From the NCBI GenBank assembly GCA_035633215.1, contig DASQFI010000054.1, forward strand, positions 124,001 to 188,000: a stretch of DNA of 64,000 bases, written 5' to 3'. Below the pieces are notes generated by a model, which ran no database searches, was not told where the DNA came from, and was given only the letters and a program-made list of their open reading frames with translations. Of the stretch, positions 39,359 to 47,196 are shown piece after piece. Position 1 is the stretch's first letter. Each line of letters starts with the position of its first letter. Source of the stretch: DASQFI01 sp035633215 (GTDB lineage: Bacteria; Acidobacteriota; Vicinamibacteria; Vicinamibacterales; SCN-69-37). Both the position numbers and the translations under genes were made by a program.

Positions 39359-40913
39359 TCAATACACCGACAGCCTTTTCCTGAAAATGCTCCACCAGCG
39401 CCTGCACGAGCCCGTCCACCGTGTAGGTATCGGGAATAACCGTGGGCCTGATCCCAAGCTCCACAGCCGCCGCCGCGGTGACCGGTCCGATCGCGGCCAC
39501 GACCGTCGTGTTCAACAGGTCGGCGGCTTGCTCTTCGCCGATGAGCGCGGCGAAGCGGGTGACCGCCGTCGGACTCGTGAACGTCACGGCGTCAATCCGG
39601 CCATCGAGCAGCAACCGGTAGAGATTCTGCGCCGCCGGTGAATCGGCAGATTCGGGCGCCGTGCGGTACGCCACGAGATCGGTGACCGTCGCGCCGCGCT
39701 GGCGCAGGTCGTCGGCCAGGACGTCGCGCAGGTGATCCGGGCGGACGATGAGGACGCGCTGGTTCGTCAGCGATCCGCGGCTTGCAACCGCGTCGCCAAT
39801 GCTCTCGACGCGGAACTCCGGGATCACGACGTCCGCCTTGATGCCTTGCGCTGCCAGCCGGTCGGCGGTCGACGGCCCGATCGCGCAGACCGATACGCCG
39901 CCGAAGGCGCGCAGGTCACGCGGCCCGCGGCCGAGCGCGGAGAAGAACCGGTTGACCGCGGTCGCCGACTCGAACAGCACCCACTGGTAGTTGTCGACCG
40001 AGGCGGCCGCCCGATCGACCGCTTCGGGATCCTCGGGCGGCTCGATCCGGAACGTCGGCGCCTCGAGCGCCTGGGCCCCGAGGTTCTCGAGCTCCTCGGC
40101 CAGCTCGCGCGCCTGTTCGGGCGATCGCGTGACGACAATGCGCCGGCCGAACAGCGGACGCACGTCGAACCAGCGCAGGTGGTCGCGCAGGCTCGCGACT
40201 TCGCCGATGACGAGGAGCGCGGCGTCGCCGGCGCCGTCGGTCGCGGTCGCCTCGAGCACGCTCTTCAGCGTGCCGGTAACCGTCTGCTGCGTCGGTAACG
40301 TCCCGCGATAGATCAGCGCGACGGCGCGGTCGTCCTCGGCGCCGGCGTCGAGCAGCGACTGCAGAATCGACGGGACCTGCCGGCCGCCGGCGTAGCAGAC
40401 GAGTGTGCCGTCGATCTGCGCCAGCGCCGACCAATCCACTTCCGGCGTCGAGTCGATCTCGCCTTCGTGGCCGCGCAGGAGCACGACGGCGTCGCTCGCG
40501 CCCGGGTACGTCACCGGAACGCCCGCGTACGCCGGCGCGCCGATCGCCGCCGGCACGCCCGGGATGACTTCGAACGGGATGCCCTGCTCGTGGAGGAACA
40601 GCGCTTCTTTCGCGCCGCTGTCGAACACGAACGGATCGCCCCACTTCAGCCGGGCGACGAGATGCCCTTCGCGCGCCTTCTCGGCGAGCAGCATCGAGAT
40701 GGCGTCCTGCGCGGTCTCACGCTCCGCGGGCGCGCCCGCTTCGATCCGCTCCGCTTCCGGTCGGGCCCAGCGGAGCACGCCTTCGACCGCGCGGTCGTAG
40801 ACGACGACGTCGGCGTCGGCGAGGACGCGCACGCCCCGCGCCGTCACGAGGCCCGGATCGCCGGGGCCGGCACCGATGATGTAGACGCGCCCGACCGGCG
40901 TTGGCGTTCTCAC
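39354..40913 (-). CDS. Uroporphyrinogen-III C-methyltransferase / uroporphyrinogen-III synthase fusion (CobA-HemD)
   Basis: A 519-residue bifunctional protein. Residues about 8-250 are a SUMT/CobA methyltransferase: VYIIGAGPGDPGLVTARGVR, VVVYDRAV, RLKWGDPFVFDSG, EVIPGVPAAIGAPAYAGVPVTY. It makes precorrin-2 for siroheme or cobalamin with S-adenosylmethionine. Residues about 265-510 are a HemD domain that closes hydroxymethylbilane to uroporphyrinogen III (RRIVVTRSPEQARELAEEL, VAYRT, VTFTSPTAVTRFAAL, AAIGPVTAAAAVELG). The GTG at 40913 overlaps the stop of the VWFA gene by 4 bp; upstream codons have no family match. The fusion channels tetrapyrrole between successive steps. Confidence 0.9.
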   Translation of the reverse strand: MRTPTPVGRVYIIGAGPGDPGLVTARGVRVLADADVVVYDRAVEGVLRWARPEAERIEAGAPAERETAQDAISMLLAEKAREGHLVARLKWGDPFVFDSGAKEALFLHEQGIPFEVIPGVPAAIGAPAYAGVPVTYPGASDAVVLLRGHEGEIDSTPEVDWSALAQIDGTLVCYAGGRQVPSILQSLLDAGAEDDRAVALIYRGTLPTQQTVTGTLKSVLEATATDGAGDAALLVIGEVASLRDHLRWFDVRPLFGRRIVVTRSPEQARELAEELENLGAQALEAPTFRIEPPEDPEAVDRAAASVDNYQWVLFESATAVNRFFSALGRGPRDLRAFGGVSVCAIGPSTADRLAAQGIKADVVIPEFRVESIGDAVASRGSLTNQRVLIVRPDHLRDVLADDLRQRGATVTDLVAYRTAPESADSPAAQNLYRLLLDGRIDAVTFTSPTAVTRFAALIGEEQAADLLNTTVVAAIGPVTAAAAVELGIRPTVIPDTYTVDGLVQALVEHFQEKAVGVLK

Positions 40914-41830
40914 CGCTTGTCTTTGGGAGCGAAATAGCCCGCCTTCGCGCGCGCGCTGGTGTTGGGACGCGTGACCCGGACGATGATTTTCCGCCACACG
41001 CCGTCACGCTTCGGGTTCTTCGACACGTAGCCCACACTGTACTGGTTGGCGAGCTCGTCGGCGATCTGGCTGTAAATCGCGGGCAAATCAGCGACGTCGT
41101 CCACGAAGTACGGGCGCCCGCCCGTTTCCTGCGCGAGCGTCCTGAGGATGTAGTCGGCCTCGTTCCATTTGCCGCTGATCGCCGCGTCGCCCTTCTCACG
41201 CAGGCCGATCGCGTACACGCCAACTTCCGATCGCTTCGCCAGGTCGAGCACATCCTCGAACGTCACGAGGCTCGACGTATCCTCGCCGTCCGAAAGCGCG
41301 ACGATCGCCTGGCGCCGGACCTCCGACGTGTTCTGACCGCGCACCCCTTTCAGCTCGCTGAGCGCGGTGTAGAGCGCGTTGTAGAGCGAGGTCGATCCGC
41401 CCGCCTGCGTCCGCCGGATCGCCTGCTCGAGCGCCGCTTTGTCGTTCGTGAACACCTGGAGGATCCGCGCCTGGCTGTCGAAGTCGATGATCTGCGCGAC
41501 GTCCTTCGACGTCAGCCGGCGGGTGAAGCCGGCCGCCGCTTCCTGCGCGACCGGCAGCTTCCGTTCCATGCTCGTGCTCGTGTCGAGCGCGATCGACAGC
41601 GCAATCGGCAGCGGGTCTCGCGAGAAGTTGGAGACCGTCTGCAGGACCCCGTCCTCGTAGACCTGGAACTCCGCCTGCGTCAGTCCGCTCACCAGATGGC
41701 CGGCGGCGTCGGTGACGGTCACGTTGAGCAGGACGAGATCCGTGCCGCTCTTGAACACCTGTCGCGCCGCGGCCGTGCCGGTGAGGACGGCCGCGCACGC
41801 GACGGCGGCGAGAGCGGGTCGAACGGTCAC
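40910..41830 (-). CDS. Secreted VWFA-related acidobacterial protein with intact MIDAS
   Basis: A 306-residue exported protein (signal peptide to about residue 23). A short beta domain (TDLVLLNVTVTDAAGHLVSGL, then TQAEFQVYEDG) precedes a von Willebrand A domain with the metal-ion site DTSTSM and later SDGEDTSS and TSLYNALYTAL. This matches the VWFA-related family typical of Acidobacteriota; the role is unknown but should be protein binding through Mg2+. It forms an overlapping set with the VWFA gene upstream (4 bp) and CobA-HemD downstream (4 bp). Confidence 0.88.
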   Translation of the reverse strand: MTVRPALAAVACAAVLTGTAAARQVFKSGTDLVLLNVTVTDAAGHLVSGLTQAEFQVYEDGVLQTVSNFSRDPLPIALSIALDTSTSMERKLPVAQEAAAGFTRRLTSKDVAQIIDFDSQARILQVFTNDKAALEQAIRRTQAGGSTSLYNALYTALSELKGVRGQNTSEVRRQAIVALSDGEDTSSLVTFEDVLDLAKRSEVGVYAIGLREKGDAAISGKWNEADYILRTLAQETGGRPYFVDDVADLPAIYSQIADELANQYSVGYVSKNPKRDGVWRKIIVRVTRPNTSARAKAGYFAPKDKR

Positions 41831-42735
41831 TTGCCTGTCCAGCGCGGAGCCAGCACGCGTACATCCTTGCGCGTGGTCTCGACTTCGATCTTGGTGGGCG
41901 GAATCAGCGCGTCCGGGCGTGCGTAGACGACGTCGTATCGCGACGCGAGGAGCGCGGCCCGGCTCAGGAATGCGGTCTCGAGCGCCTGCTTGCTCAGGAC
42001 GACCTTGTTGTCGCCGCCGCTGTCACGCGTGACGTCGCCGAGCACGATGGCGCGCTCGCGCCGTTCCGGCGCGACAAGCGACTGCGCGCCTTCCTGCAGC
42101 ACCACCGTCCAGAGCGAGGCGTTGACCGCCTTGAGCGAATCGACCACCGCCTGGTGGACCGTCGAGCTGAACTCGGGTCCGTTCTCCACGACGAACGCGA
42201 CGATCACCGGCCGCTGCGCCTCGCGCTTTCTGAGATCGCGGCTCACTTCCTCGATCGCCTCCAGGAAGTAGGACCCGGCGCCCGTGCGATGAAACAGCCG
42301 CGACACGGCCTTTTCGACCGTCGCGGCGCTGTTCGTGTAGTCCACCTGCCGTGTCGGCCGTTCGCCGAACGTCCAATACGCCATCTGGACGCCGCTCGCG
42401 CTTCCAAACATCTTCTTCACGAAGCTTCCAAGCGCGGTCCGCAGATCGGCGATCGACTGTTGCGCGGCCTCGCTGTCGTCGACGAGCAGGGCCACGTGTG
42501 TGGGCGGCAGACCGGGCGAGGCGCGCAGCACTTCGCGCGCGACGCCGTCCTCGCGAATCCTGAACTCGGTGGGTTTGAGATCGGCGACGACCGCGCCGTC
42601 CGACGTGGTGACGGCGGCGTAGACGTGTCGTTCCCGCATCTCGCGCTGCTGCGCGTCGAGAGGGGCGATAGTGACCGCGAGCGCGGCCGTGGAGGCCACG
42701 ACCAACACGCGGCGAATCTTCAGAATGTGTGCCAT
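41827..42735 (-). CDS. Secreted VWFA-related acidobacterial protein with degenerate MIDAS
   Basis: A 302-residue paralogue of the gene that follows it. The ATG at 42735 gives a signal peptide ending APLDAQ. The N-terminal beta domain is alike (HVYAAVTTSDGAVVADLKPTEFRIREDG), and the A domain has VALLVDDSEAAQQ where DxSxS is expected, so the third ligand position is changed. SYFLEAIEEVSRDL occupies the place of the second MIDAS loop. The protein may have lost metal-dependent binding. It is the first gene of the VWFA-VWFA-CobA-HemD unit. The 235-bp space to the divergent atpZ gene shows no clear element. Confidence 0.82.
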   Translation of the reverse strand: MAHILKIRRVLVVASTAALAVTIAPLDAQQREMRERHVYAAVTTSDGAVVADLKPTEFRIREDGVAREVLRASPGLPPTHVALLVDDSEAAQQSIADLRTALGSFVKKMFGSASGVQMAYWTFGERPTRQVDYTNSAATVEKAVSRLFHRTGAGSYFLEAIEEVSRDLRKREAQRPVIVAFVVENGPEFSSTVHQAVVDSLKAVNASLWTVVLQEGAQSLVAPERRERAIVLGDVTRDSGGDNKVVLSKQALETAFLSRAALLASRYDVVYARPDALIPPTKIEVETTRKDVRVLAPRWTGK

Positions 42736-42970
42736 ATCAACATCAGCGCCCGAACGCCGGACGTCCGTCGTCGGCACCGGGTCGGCGCGCCGCTCCCTGG
42801 TTGGGGTCCGGTGCCCTCTCTCGCAGTATATCGAGGAGAGCCGGACTCTAGTCTTGTACGACGATCGCCGCCGGCCGCGCGTTCCCCCGGCAACGCGGCT
42901 ATTTGGGTGCGGCCAACGACGCCAGCTGCGTGCTTCCCAGAGTTCGGAGTATACCGACTAACATGATCGC

Positions 42971-43228
42971 GTGGACGACGAACGGCCCGACCAGCCCAAG
43001 CCACCCACCAACCCGGCCCATGTCCGGCTCGACGCGCTCCGGACGTTCGGCCAGCTCGGCAGCGTCGGTCTGTCGTTCGTGCTGGCGCTCGTCATCGGCA
43101 CGGCAGTCGGCTGGTGGCTCGACAGGATGACGGGCTGGTCGCCGATCTGTTTCATCGTGTTCTTTGTGCTGGGGCTGATCGCCGGCATCCGCAACGTGTA
43201 CTACACGACCAAAAAGTTCCTGAAATGA
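42971..43228 (+). CDS. ATP synthase accessory protein AtpZ/AtpI family
   Basis: An 85-residue protein with two membrane helices (about 30-50 and 57-77) joined by GWWLDRMTGWSP, the signature of the AtpZ (F0F1-ATPase assembly, Mg2+/Ca2+ transport) family, preceded by a charged Pro-rich tail. The GTG at 42971 has no good ribosome-binding site, so the exact start is uncertain. It overlaps atpI by 4 bp (ATGA) and opens the Fo cluster. Confidence 0.8.
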   Translation: MDDERPDQPKPPTNPAHVRLDALRTFGQLGSVGLSFVLALVIGTAVGWWLDRMTGWSPICFIVFFVLGLIAGIRNVYYTTKKFLK

Positions 43229-43650
43229 ACGCGCTGCTCGTTCGGGTCGAACGGCTCGCGCTTGGGCTGACCGCTGCGCTCGCGGTCATCGCCGCCGTTC
43301 TTCCTGGCGGGGGTGTCTGGGCCGCGGCGGGCGTGCTTGGCGGCGCCGTACTCGCGGCAGTGAGCTATTGGGCGATCAAGCACGGCGTCACGGGCATTGC
43401 CGACGCGATCCTGCGGCAGAGTGGGGCATCGGCGGTGCCCGAGCACGCGGCTGGTGGCGCGGCGACACCAGGAAAACGGCGTGCGCCGCGCGGCGTCGTC
43501 ATGTTCGTCGTGCGCTACGTTTTGCTGGCCAGTTTGGCGTACGTTATGATTGCGCGTTTGCGTCTGCCCCCGATTTGGCTGCTGAGCGGCGCGTCGGTGA
43601 TGGCGATGGCCGCAGCCATCGCGCTCTTCCGGGGAATCCGCCGGACCTAG
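43225..43650 (+). CDS. atpI: ATP synthase subunit I (AtpI-like)
   Basis: A 141-residue membrane protein with four predicted helices: near 10-30, 32-55, 92-110 and 115-135. AtpI proteins help assemble the c-ring. The sequence family is poorly conserved, and the assignment rests mainly on the topology and the position between AtpZ and subunit a. The cytoplasmic loop (ASAVPEHAAGGAATPGKRRA) is long and charged. Overlaps atpZ; 13 nt before atpB. Confidence 0.72.
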   Translation: MNALLVRVERLALGLTAALAVIAAVLPGGGVWAAAGVLGGAVLAAVSYWAIKHGVTGIADAILRQSGASAVPEHAAGGAATPGKRRAPRGVVMFVVRYVLLASLAYVMIARLRLPPIWLLSGASVMAMAAAIALFRGIRRT

Positions 43651-43663
43651 CGCGTCCGAACGC

Positions 43664-44479
43664 ATGGAACAAATCGAGCACAAGCTTCTGATCGTTCAGT
43701 GGATGAACGCGCTGCTCGGGGGCTTGATCGAGCCCCTGAAAGCGGCGCTTGGGCATCCCACGCCGGCCGGCGCGGACGTCATTCCCGACTACATCGTGAT
43801 GTGCCTGCTCGTTCTAACCGGGCTCATCGTCCTCGGTCTCATCGTCCGGTCGGGACTGTCGGTCGAACATCCGAGCAAGTTTCAGATCATTCTGGAAGAT
43901 CTCGTTTCCGCCGTGGCGGGTCTTCTGGACGAGTGGATCGGCCCCAAGGGCCGGCAGTTCCTGCCGCTCATCGGCGCACTCGGCGCGTTCATTCTGGTGG
44001 CGAACTATCTCGGACTGATTCCCGGATTCATGTCGCCGACGAGCAATATCAACGTCACCGTCGGCTGCGCGATCACCTCGTGGGTGTACTACCATCTGCA
44101 GGGTATCCGTGCGCATGGGCTCATCGGGTACATGAAGCACTTCCTCGGCCCCCCGGGCGTCCCGGTGTTGATGCTGCCGCTGATGCTGGTGATCGAAGTG
44201 ATCAGCCACCTGGCGCGCGTGCTCTCGCTGTCGCTGCGGTTGTTCGGCAACATCTTCGGCGAAGAGCTGGTCATCGCGATTCTGGCGTTCCTCGTGCCCT
44301 TCCTGGTGCCACTGCCGATGATGGCGCTCGGGTTGATCACGGGCGGATTGCAGGCGTTCATCTTCGTGCTTCTGAGCGTGATTTACCTGCAGGGGGCGGT
44401 GGTGACCGAACATCACGACGACGGGCACGGGCAGGGGCACGAGGCGCCGGGGGCGCATCCGGCGCCGGCCGCGGCCTGA
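43664..44479 (+). CDS. atpB: ATP synthase Fo subunit a
   Basis: A 271-residue five- to six-helix membrane protein that forms the ion half-channels against the c-ring. The essential arginine is in LSLSLRLFGNIFGEEL; the last helix carries GGLQAFIFVLLSVIYLQGAV, the usual QAFIF-L-VYL motif. The C-terminal tail is unusually rich in His, Asp and Gly (TEHHDDGHGQGHEAPGAHP) and might bind metal. Expected in the cytoplasmic membrane. Followed after 50 nt by atpE. Confidence 0.94.
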   Translation: MEQIEHKLLIVQWMNALLGGLIEPLKAALGHPTPAGADVIPDYIVMCLLVLTGLIVLGLIVRSGLSVEHPSKFQIILEDLVSAVAGLLDEWIGPKGRQFLPLIGALGAFILVANYLGLIPGFMSPTSNINVTVGCAITSWVYYHLQGIRAHGLIGYMKHFLGPPGVPVLMLPLMLVIEVISHLARVLSLSLRLFGNIFGEELVIAILAFLVPFLVPLPMMALGLITGGLQAFIFVLLSVIYLQGAVVTEHHDDGHGQGHEAPGAHPAPAAA

Positions 44480-44529
44480 CTTGACTGATTGTGAAATATT
44501 TCACATACTTCCCTCGTAGGAGGTCCGCT

Positions 44530-44883
44530 GTGAGGTCCAAACCGTCCGTTCTGGCATGGGTAGGGCTGCTCCTGACGGGCGTGGCCACCGCGCCGCTCTA
44601 TGCGCAAGAGCCCGCCGCTGCCGCCGGAGCCACCTGGGGGCTCGACGCCGTCGTCGCGTCCATCATCACGGCAGGATTCGCCCTGGGCATCGCCGCGGGT
44701 CTCGGCGCCATCGGCCAAGGCAAGGCCATCGGCTCGGCCGCCGAAGCCATCGCGCGCAACCCGAGCGCCTCAGGCGACATCCGCGGCGTGCTGATTCTCG
44801 GTCTCGTCCTGATCGAGTCGCTCGTCATCTACGTCCTGCTCGTCTCGCTGATTCTTTTCTTCGCGAATCCGTTCCGTCCCTAG
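44530..44883 (+). CDS. atpE: ATP synthase Fo subunit c with N-terminal extension
   Basis: A 117-residue proteolipid. The two-helix hairpin covers about residues 45-117, with the GxGxG-like GLGAIGQGKAIG, loop AIARNPSASGD and the ion-carrying glutamate in LIESLVIYVLLVSLILFF. The first about 28 residues (VRSKPSVLAWVGLLLTGVATA) are a signal-like extension that may be cleaved. The GTG at 44530 is favoured by TAGGAGGTCC just upstream, over another GTG at 44491. Gln in GIGQG, Glu-Ser and Tyr in ESLVIY occupy positions that bind Na+ in known sodium c-rings, although one threonine ligand is Leu here. No F1 or subunit b gene follows. Confidence 0.92.
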   Translation: MRSKPSVLAWVGLLLTGVATAPLYAQEPAAAAGATWGLDAVVASIITAGFALGIAAGLGAIGQGKAIGSAAEAIARNPSASGDIRGVLILGLVLIESLVIYVLLVSLILFFANPFRP

Positions 44884-44907
44884 CGGGCCGCTGAAGAACG
44901 CGGCCCG
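44884..44907 (+). terminator. Hairpin directly after atpE
   Basis: CGGGCCGC (44884-44891), 8-nt loop, GCGGCCCG (44900-44907) starts on the base after the atpE stop. There is no T-run, so it may act as a 3' stabilising hairpin or partial terminator that closes the Fo cluster. Confidence 0.5.
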
Positions 44908-44939
44908 AACTTCGAACTCAGAACTTCGAACTCGGAACC
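44907..44939. repeat. Single-arm heptamer run, AACTNAG family (copy 4)
   Basis: Consecutive words AACTTCG, AACTCAG, AACTTCG, AACTCGG, AACC follow the atpE hairpin. No inverted partner arm is seen in the next 150 bp. It is a degenerate or half copy. Confidence 0.65.
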
Positions 44940-44969
44940 GCCAGAAGGAAGAGCTTCAACGCTGACGTT

Positions 44970-45003
44970 CAAGAGCTTGTGGCACTTGGCCATCAAGCTC
45001 TTG
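44970..45003. repeat. CAAGAGCTTG / CAAGCTCTTG inverted repeat
   Basis: Perfect 10-bp inverted repeats at 44970-44979 and 44994-45003 with a 14-nt loop, directly before the 23-24 nt tandem array. The surrounding sequence is clearly lower in GC than the genes around it. Confidence 0.5.
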
Positions 45004-45097
45004 TACTCATTGTCTTTTCACAGCCGCACTTTTTGATCCTTTCACTCCAATACTTTCCGATCTCTCCACAGCGTACTTGTTGATCTCTACACTTGAG
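45004..45097. repeat. Tandem array of four degenerate 23-24 nt units upstream of the DMT transporter
   Basis: Units at 45004-45026, 45027-45050, 45051-45073 and 45074-45097 share the pattern YACTTnnTGATCTCTnCACnnnG (first unit most degenerate); a fifth TACTT begins at 45098. The 23-24 nt period is close to two helical turns. The array is AT-richer than its surroundings and ends next to the start of the transporter gene, as a multi-site operator would. Confidence 0.55.
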
Positions 45098-45104
45098 TAC
45101 TTCG

Positions 45105-46055
45105 GTGACACGAGGAATTGACGCGCTTCTGATCTTAATGGTCCTCATCTGGGGCGCGAACTACAGCGTGATCAAGCGCGCGTTCGACGAAATGCCGCCG
45201 CAGGTCTTCAATGCGATTCGAATCGCATTGGCGTCGGGCATCTTTCTGACAGCCATCCGTATCGCCCAGCGGCGCGCGCGCGCGTCGGCCGGCCGGCTGT
45301 CGTCGGTCTTTTACACGCCTTTTCCACTGACCAGGCGCGACCGGGTGGATCTCCTCTGGCTTGGACTGGTGGGCCACTGGATGTATCAGCTGTTCTTCGT
45401 CGGCGGCGTGGCACTCACGAACGTGTCGAACGGCGCGCTCATCATCGGCGCCACGCCCGTGGTCATCGCGACGGTGTCCGCCCTGATGGGCCGCGAAAAA
45501 ATCGGCACCCTCCACTGGATTGGCGCGGCGGTCTCCGTCGCCGGCATCTACTTCGTCGTCGGCCGCGGCGCCTCGTTCGGCGGCACGACGCTGCGCGGCG
45601 ACGTGCTGGTCATGATCTCGGTCGGCTGCTGGACCGCGTATACGCTCGGCGGCGCCCGGCTCATCAAGCGCCATTCACCGCTCTACGTCACTGGCATGAC
45701 GATGGCGATTGGCGCGGTGCCGTATGTGCTGCTGGCGCTGCCGCAGATCGTGCGCACCAACTGGGGCGTGGTGAGCGCGTGGACGTGGACCGCGCTCGTG
45801 CTGTCGGCGCTCCTCGCGCTCTGTCTCTCGTACCTGATCTGGTACACGGCCGTGCAGCGCATCGGCCCCGCGCGGACCTCGATCTATTCCAACCTCGTTC
45901 CGATCGTCGCCATCGGCGTGGCGGCAGTCTGGCTGGGCGAGCCGCTGACGCGAGCGACGCTGGTTGGCGCCGCGGCGGTCCTGAGCGGCGTGTTTCTCAG
46001 CCGGCTGGGCCGCTCGGCCTCCGCGAAACCGGAGGGCGAGCCGAGTGGCGGATAG
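45105..46055 (+). CDS. DMT superfamily (EamA) transporter
   Basis: A membrane protein of about 316 residues with ten predicted helices in two EamA repeats (first about 5-140, second about 155-295); typical phrases are GANYSVIKRAFDEMPP, RIALASGIFL, GALIIGATPVVIATVSALMGREK and SYLIWYTAVQRIGPARTSIYSNLVPIVA. Family members export amino acids, sugars or other metabolites; the substrate is unknown. No ribosome-binding site is clear. The GTG at 45105 is chosen because an alternative TTG at 45093 lies within the tandem array. The array may regulate it. Confidence 0.85.
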   Translation: MTRGIDALLILMVLIWGANYSVIKRAFDEMPPQVFNAIRIALASGIFLTAIRIAQRRARASAGRLSSVFYTPFPLTRRDRVDLLWLGLVGHWMYQLFFVGGVALTNVSNGALIIGATPVVIATVSALMGREKIGTLHWIGAAVSVAGIYFVVGRGASFGGTTLRGDVLVMISVGCWTAYTLGGARLIKRHSPLYVTGMTMAIGAVPYVLLALPQIVRTNWGVVSAWTWTALVLSALLALCLSYLIWYTAVQRIGPARTSIYSNLVPIVAIGVAAVWLGEPLTRATLVGAAAVLSGVFLSRLGRSASAKPEGEPSGG

Positions 46056-46155
46056 AAGGGGCAGAGGGCAAAGGGCAGGAACGAGCTTCCGCGGGTCATC
46101 ATTCCCTCAAGAGGATGCCGCGGCCGGTGAAACGGCCGTTCCAGACCTCTGCCCT
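46056..46155. repeat. Degenerate GGGCANA heptamer pair
   Basis: The words GGGCAGA, GGGCAAA, GGGCAGG (46059-46080) follow the transporter gene, and the inverted CCTCTGCCCT appears at 46145-46155 just before the desaturase ATG. This is a decayed version of the array at 12135. Confidence 0.5.
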
Positions 46156-46158
46156 ACA

Positions 46159-47130
46159 ATGGGATCTGTGAAGTCGCACTACTACAGCGCGCACGCGACG
46201 GCGCTGCGGGCCGAGCTCGGGCAGGCGATCAGCCGCGAGACGATGCGGGTGCTGCACGCAAAGTCGCCGGCGCGGCATCTCGTCGTGGCCGCGCGGCAGT
46301 TCCTCATCCTGGGCCTGGCGACCTGGGGACTCATTCGGTTCGAGTCCCCGTGGATCTGGATCCCGCTCGCGTTCGTGCAGGGCTTCACCGTCTTCAATTT
46401 CACCGTGCTGCTGCACGAGGTCCTGCACCACCTCGTGTTCGAGACGCGGCATCCGCGCGCCGAGCGGCTGCTGGCGCTCGCCTACGCGATTCCGAGCGGC
46501 CTTTCGGCCACCCAGTTCACGCGCTGGCATCTCGACCATCACGCGGAGCTGGGATCGTCCGAGGACGACCCGAAACGGCATCATCTCTCGCCGAAGGTCA
46601 ACGCGCGCTGGTACAAGCTGCTGTACGCCACGCCGGCGCTGTTCCCGATCTATTTCCGTGCGGCGCGGAAAGAGAACGCGACGTATCCCGAAGCGCTGCG
46701 CGCGACGATTGGCTGGGAGCGACGCGCCGCGATCGCGTTCCACCTCGGCGCCGTGGCGCTCCTCTGGTGGGCGTTCGGCTCGGCGGCCGCGCTCCGCGCG
46801 CACGTGATCCCGGTGTTCTTCGTGTTCCCGATCGCGTTCACCCTCAACCGGCTCGGCCAGCACTACGACATCGATCCGTCGGATCCCGCCAAGTGGGGCA
46901 CGCTGATGCGGGGCAGCTGGTTCTGGGATTTCGTTTTCATCAACTCGAACTACCACCTCGAGCACCACTATTTCCCGGGGGTGCCGTACTACCACCTGCC
47001 GGCGCTGCAGCGCGCGCTGCTGCCGTTCTATGTGAAGAAGGGCATGCGCTGGCAGACGTATCGAGGATTGCTCTACGGCTGGCTGGTGCTCAATCGATCA
47101 CCACATTCGGATTGGTCGCTGGCGGGGTAG
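46159..47130 (+). CDS. Membrane fatty acid desaturase
   Basis: A 323-residue integral membrane di-iron enzyme. The three histidine boxes are visible: HEVLHH (first), HLDHHAE (second) and HLEHHYF (third, HxxHH), each next to hydrophobic segments (about 40-75, 190-235). These bind the oxo-diiron site that inserts a double bond into acyl chains with O2. Related proteins act on carotenoids or alkanes, so the substrate is open. The ATG at 46159 or a GTG three codons on could be the start; an upstream extension would be encoded by repeat sequence. Confidence 0.88.
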   Translation: MGSVKSHYYSAHATALRAELGQAISRETMRVLHAKSPARHLVVAARQFLILGLATWGLIRFESPWIWIPLAFVQGFTVFNFTVLLHEVLHHLVFETRHPRAERLLALAYAIPSGLSATQFTRWHLDHHAELGSSEDDPKRHHLSPKVNARWYKLLYATPALFPIYFRAARKENATYPEALRATIGWERRAAIAFHLGAVALLWWAFGSAAALRAHVIPVFFVFPIAFTLNRLGQHYDIDPSDPAKWGTLMRGSWFWDFVFINSNYHLEHHYFPGVPYYHLPALQRALLPFYVKKGMRWQTYRGLLYGWLVLNRSPHSDWSLAG

Positions 47131-47152
47131 AGCTCTCGTGGAAAGCACTCCC

Positions 47153-47178
47153 GAGGCTCAAAGGCCCAAAGGCTCAAA
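47153..47178. repeat. Octamer array AGGCYCAA, left arm
   Basis: Consecutive octamers AGGCTCAA, AGGCCCAA, AGGCTCAA. The reverse complement lies at 47747-47767. The two arms enclose the hypothetical gene at 47197-47730. Confidence 0.7.
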
Positions 47179-47196
47179 CGCGGGGCAGTTGGTTGA

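Noticed and set aside
42736..42970. Possible gene or riboswitch between VWFA and atpZ genes
   Set aside because: No frame with a family match and no recognisable riboswitch core; only a weak GC-rich hairpin was seen.
44941..45104. AT-richer island as a phage attachment site or small RNA gene
   Set aside because: No integrase or tRNA is nearby and no terminator follows; the tandem 23-24 nt units explain the sequence better.
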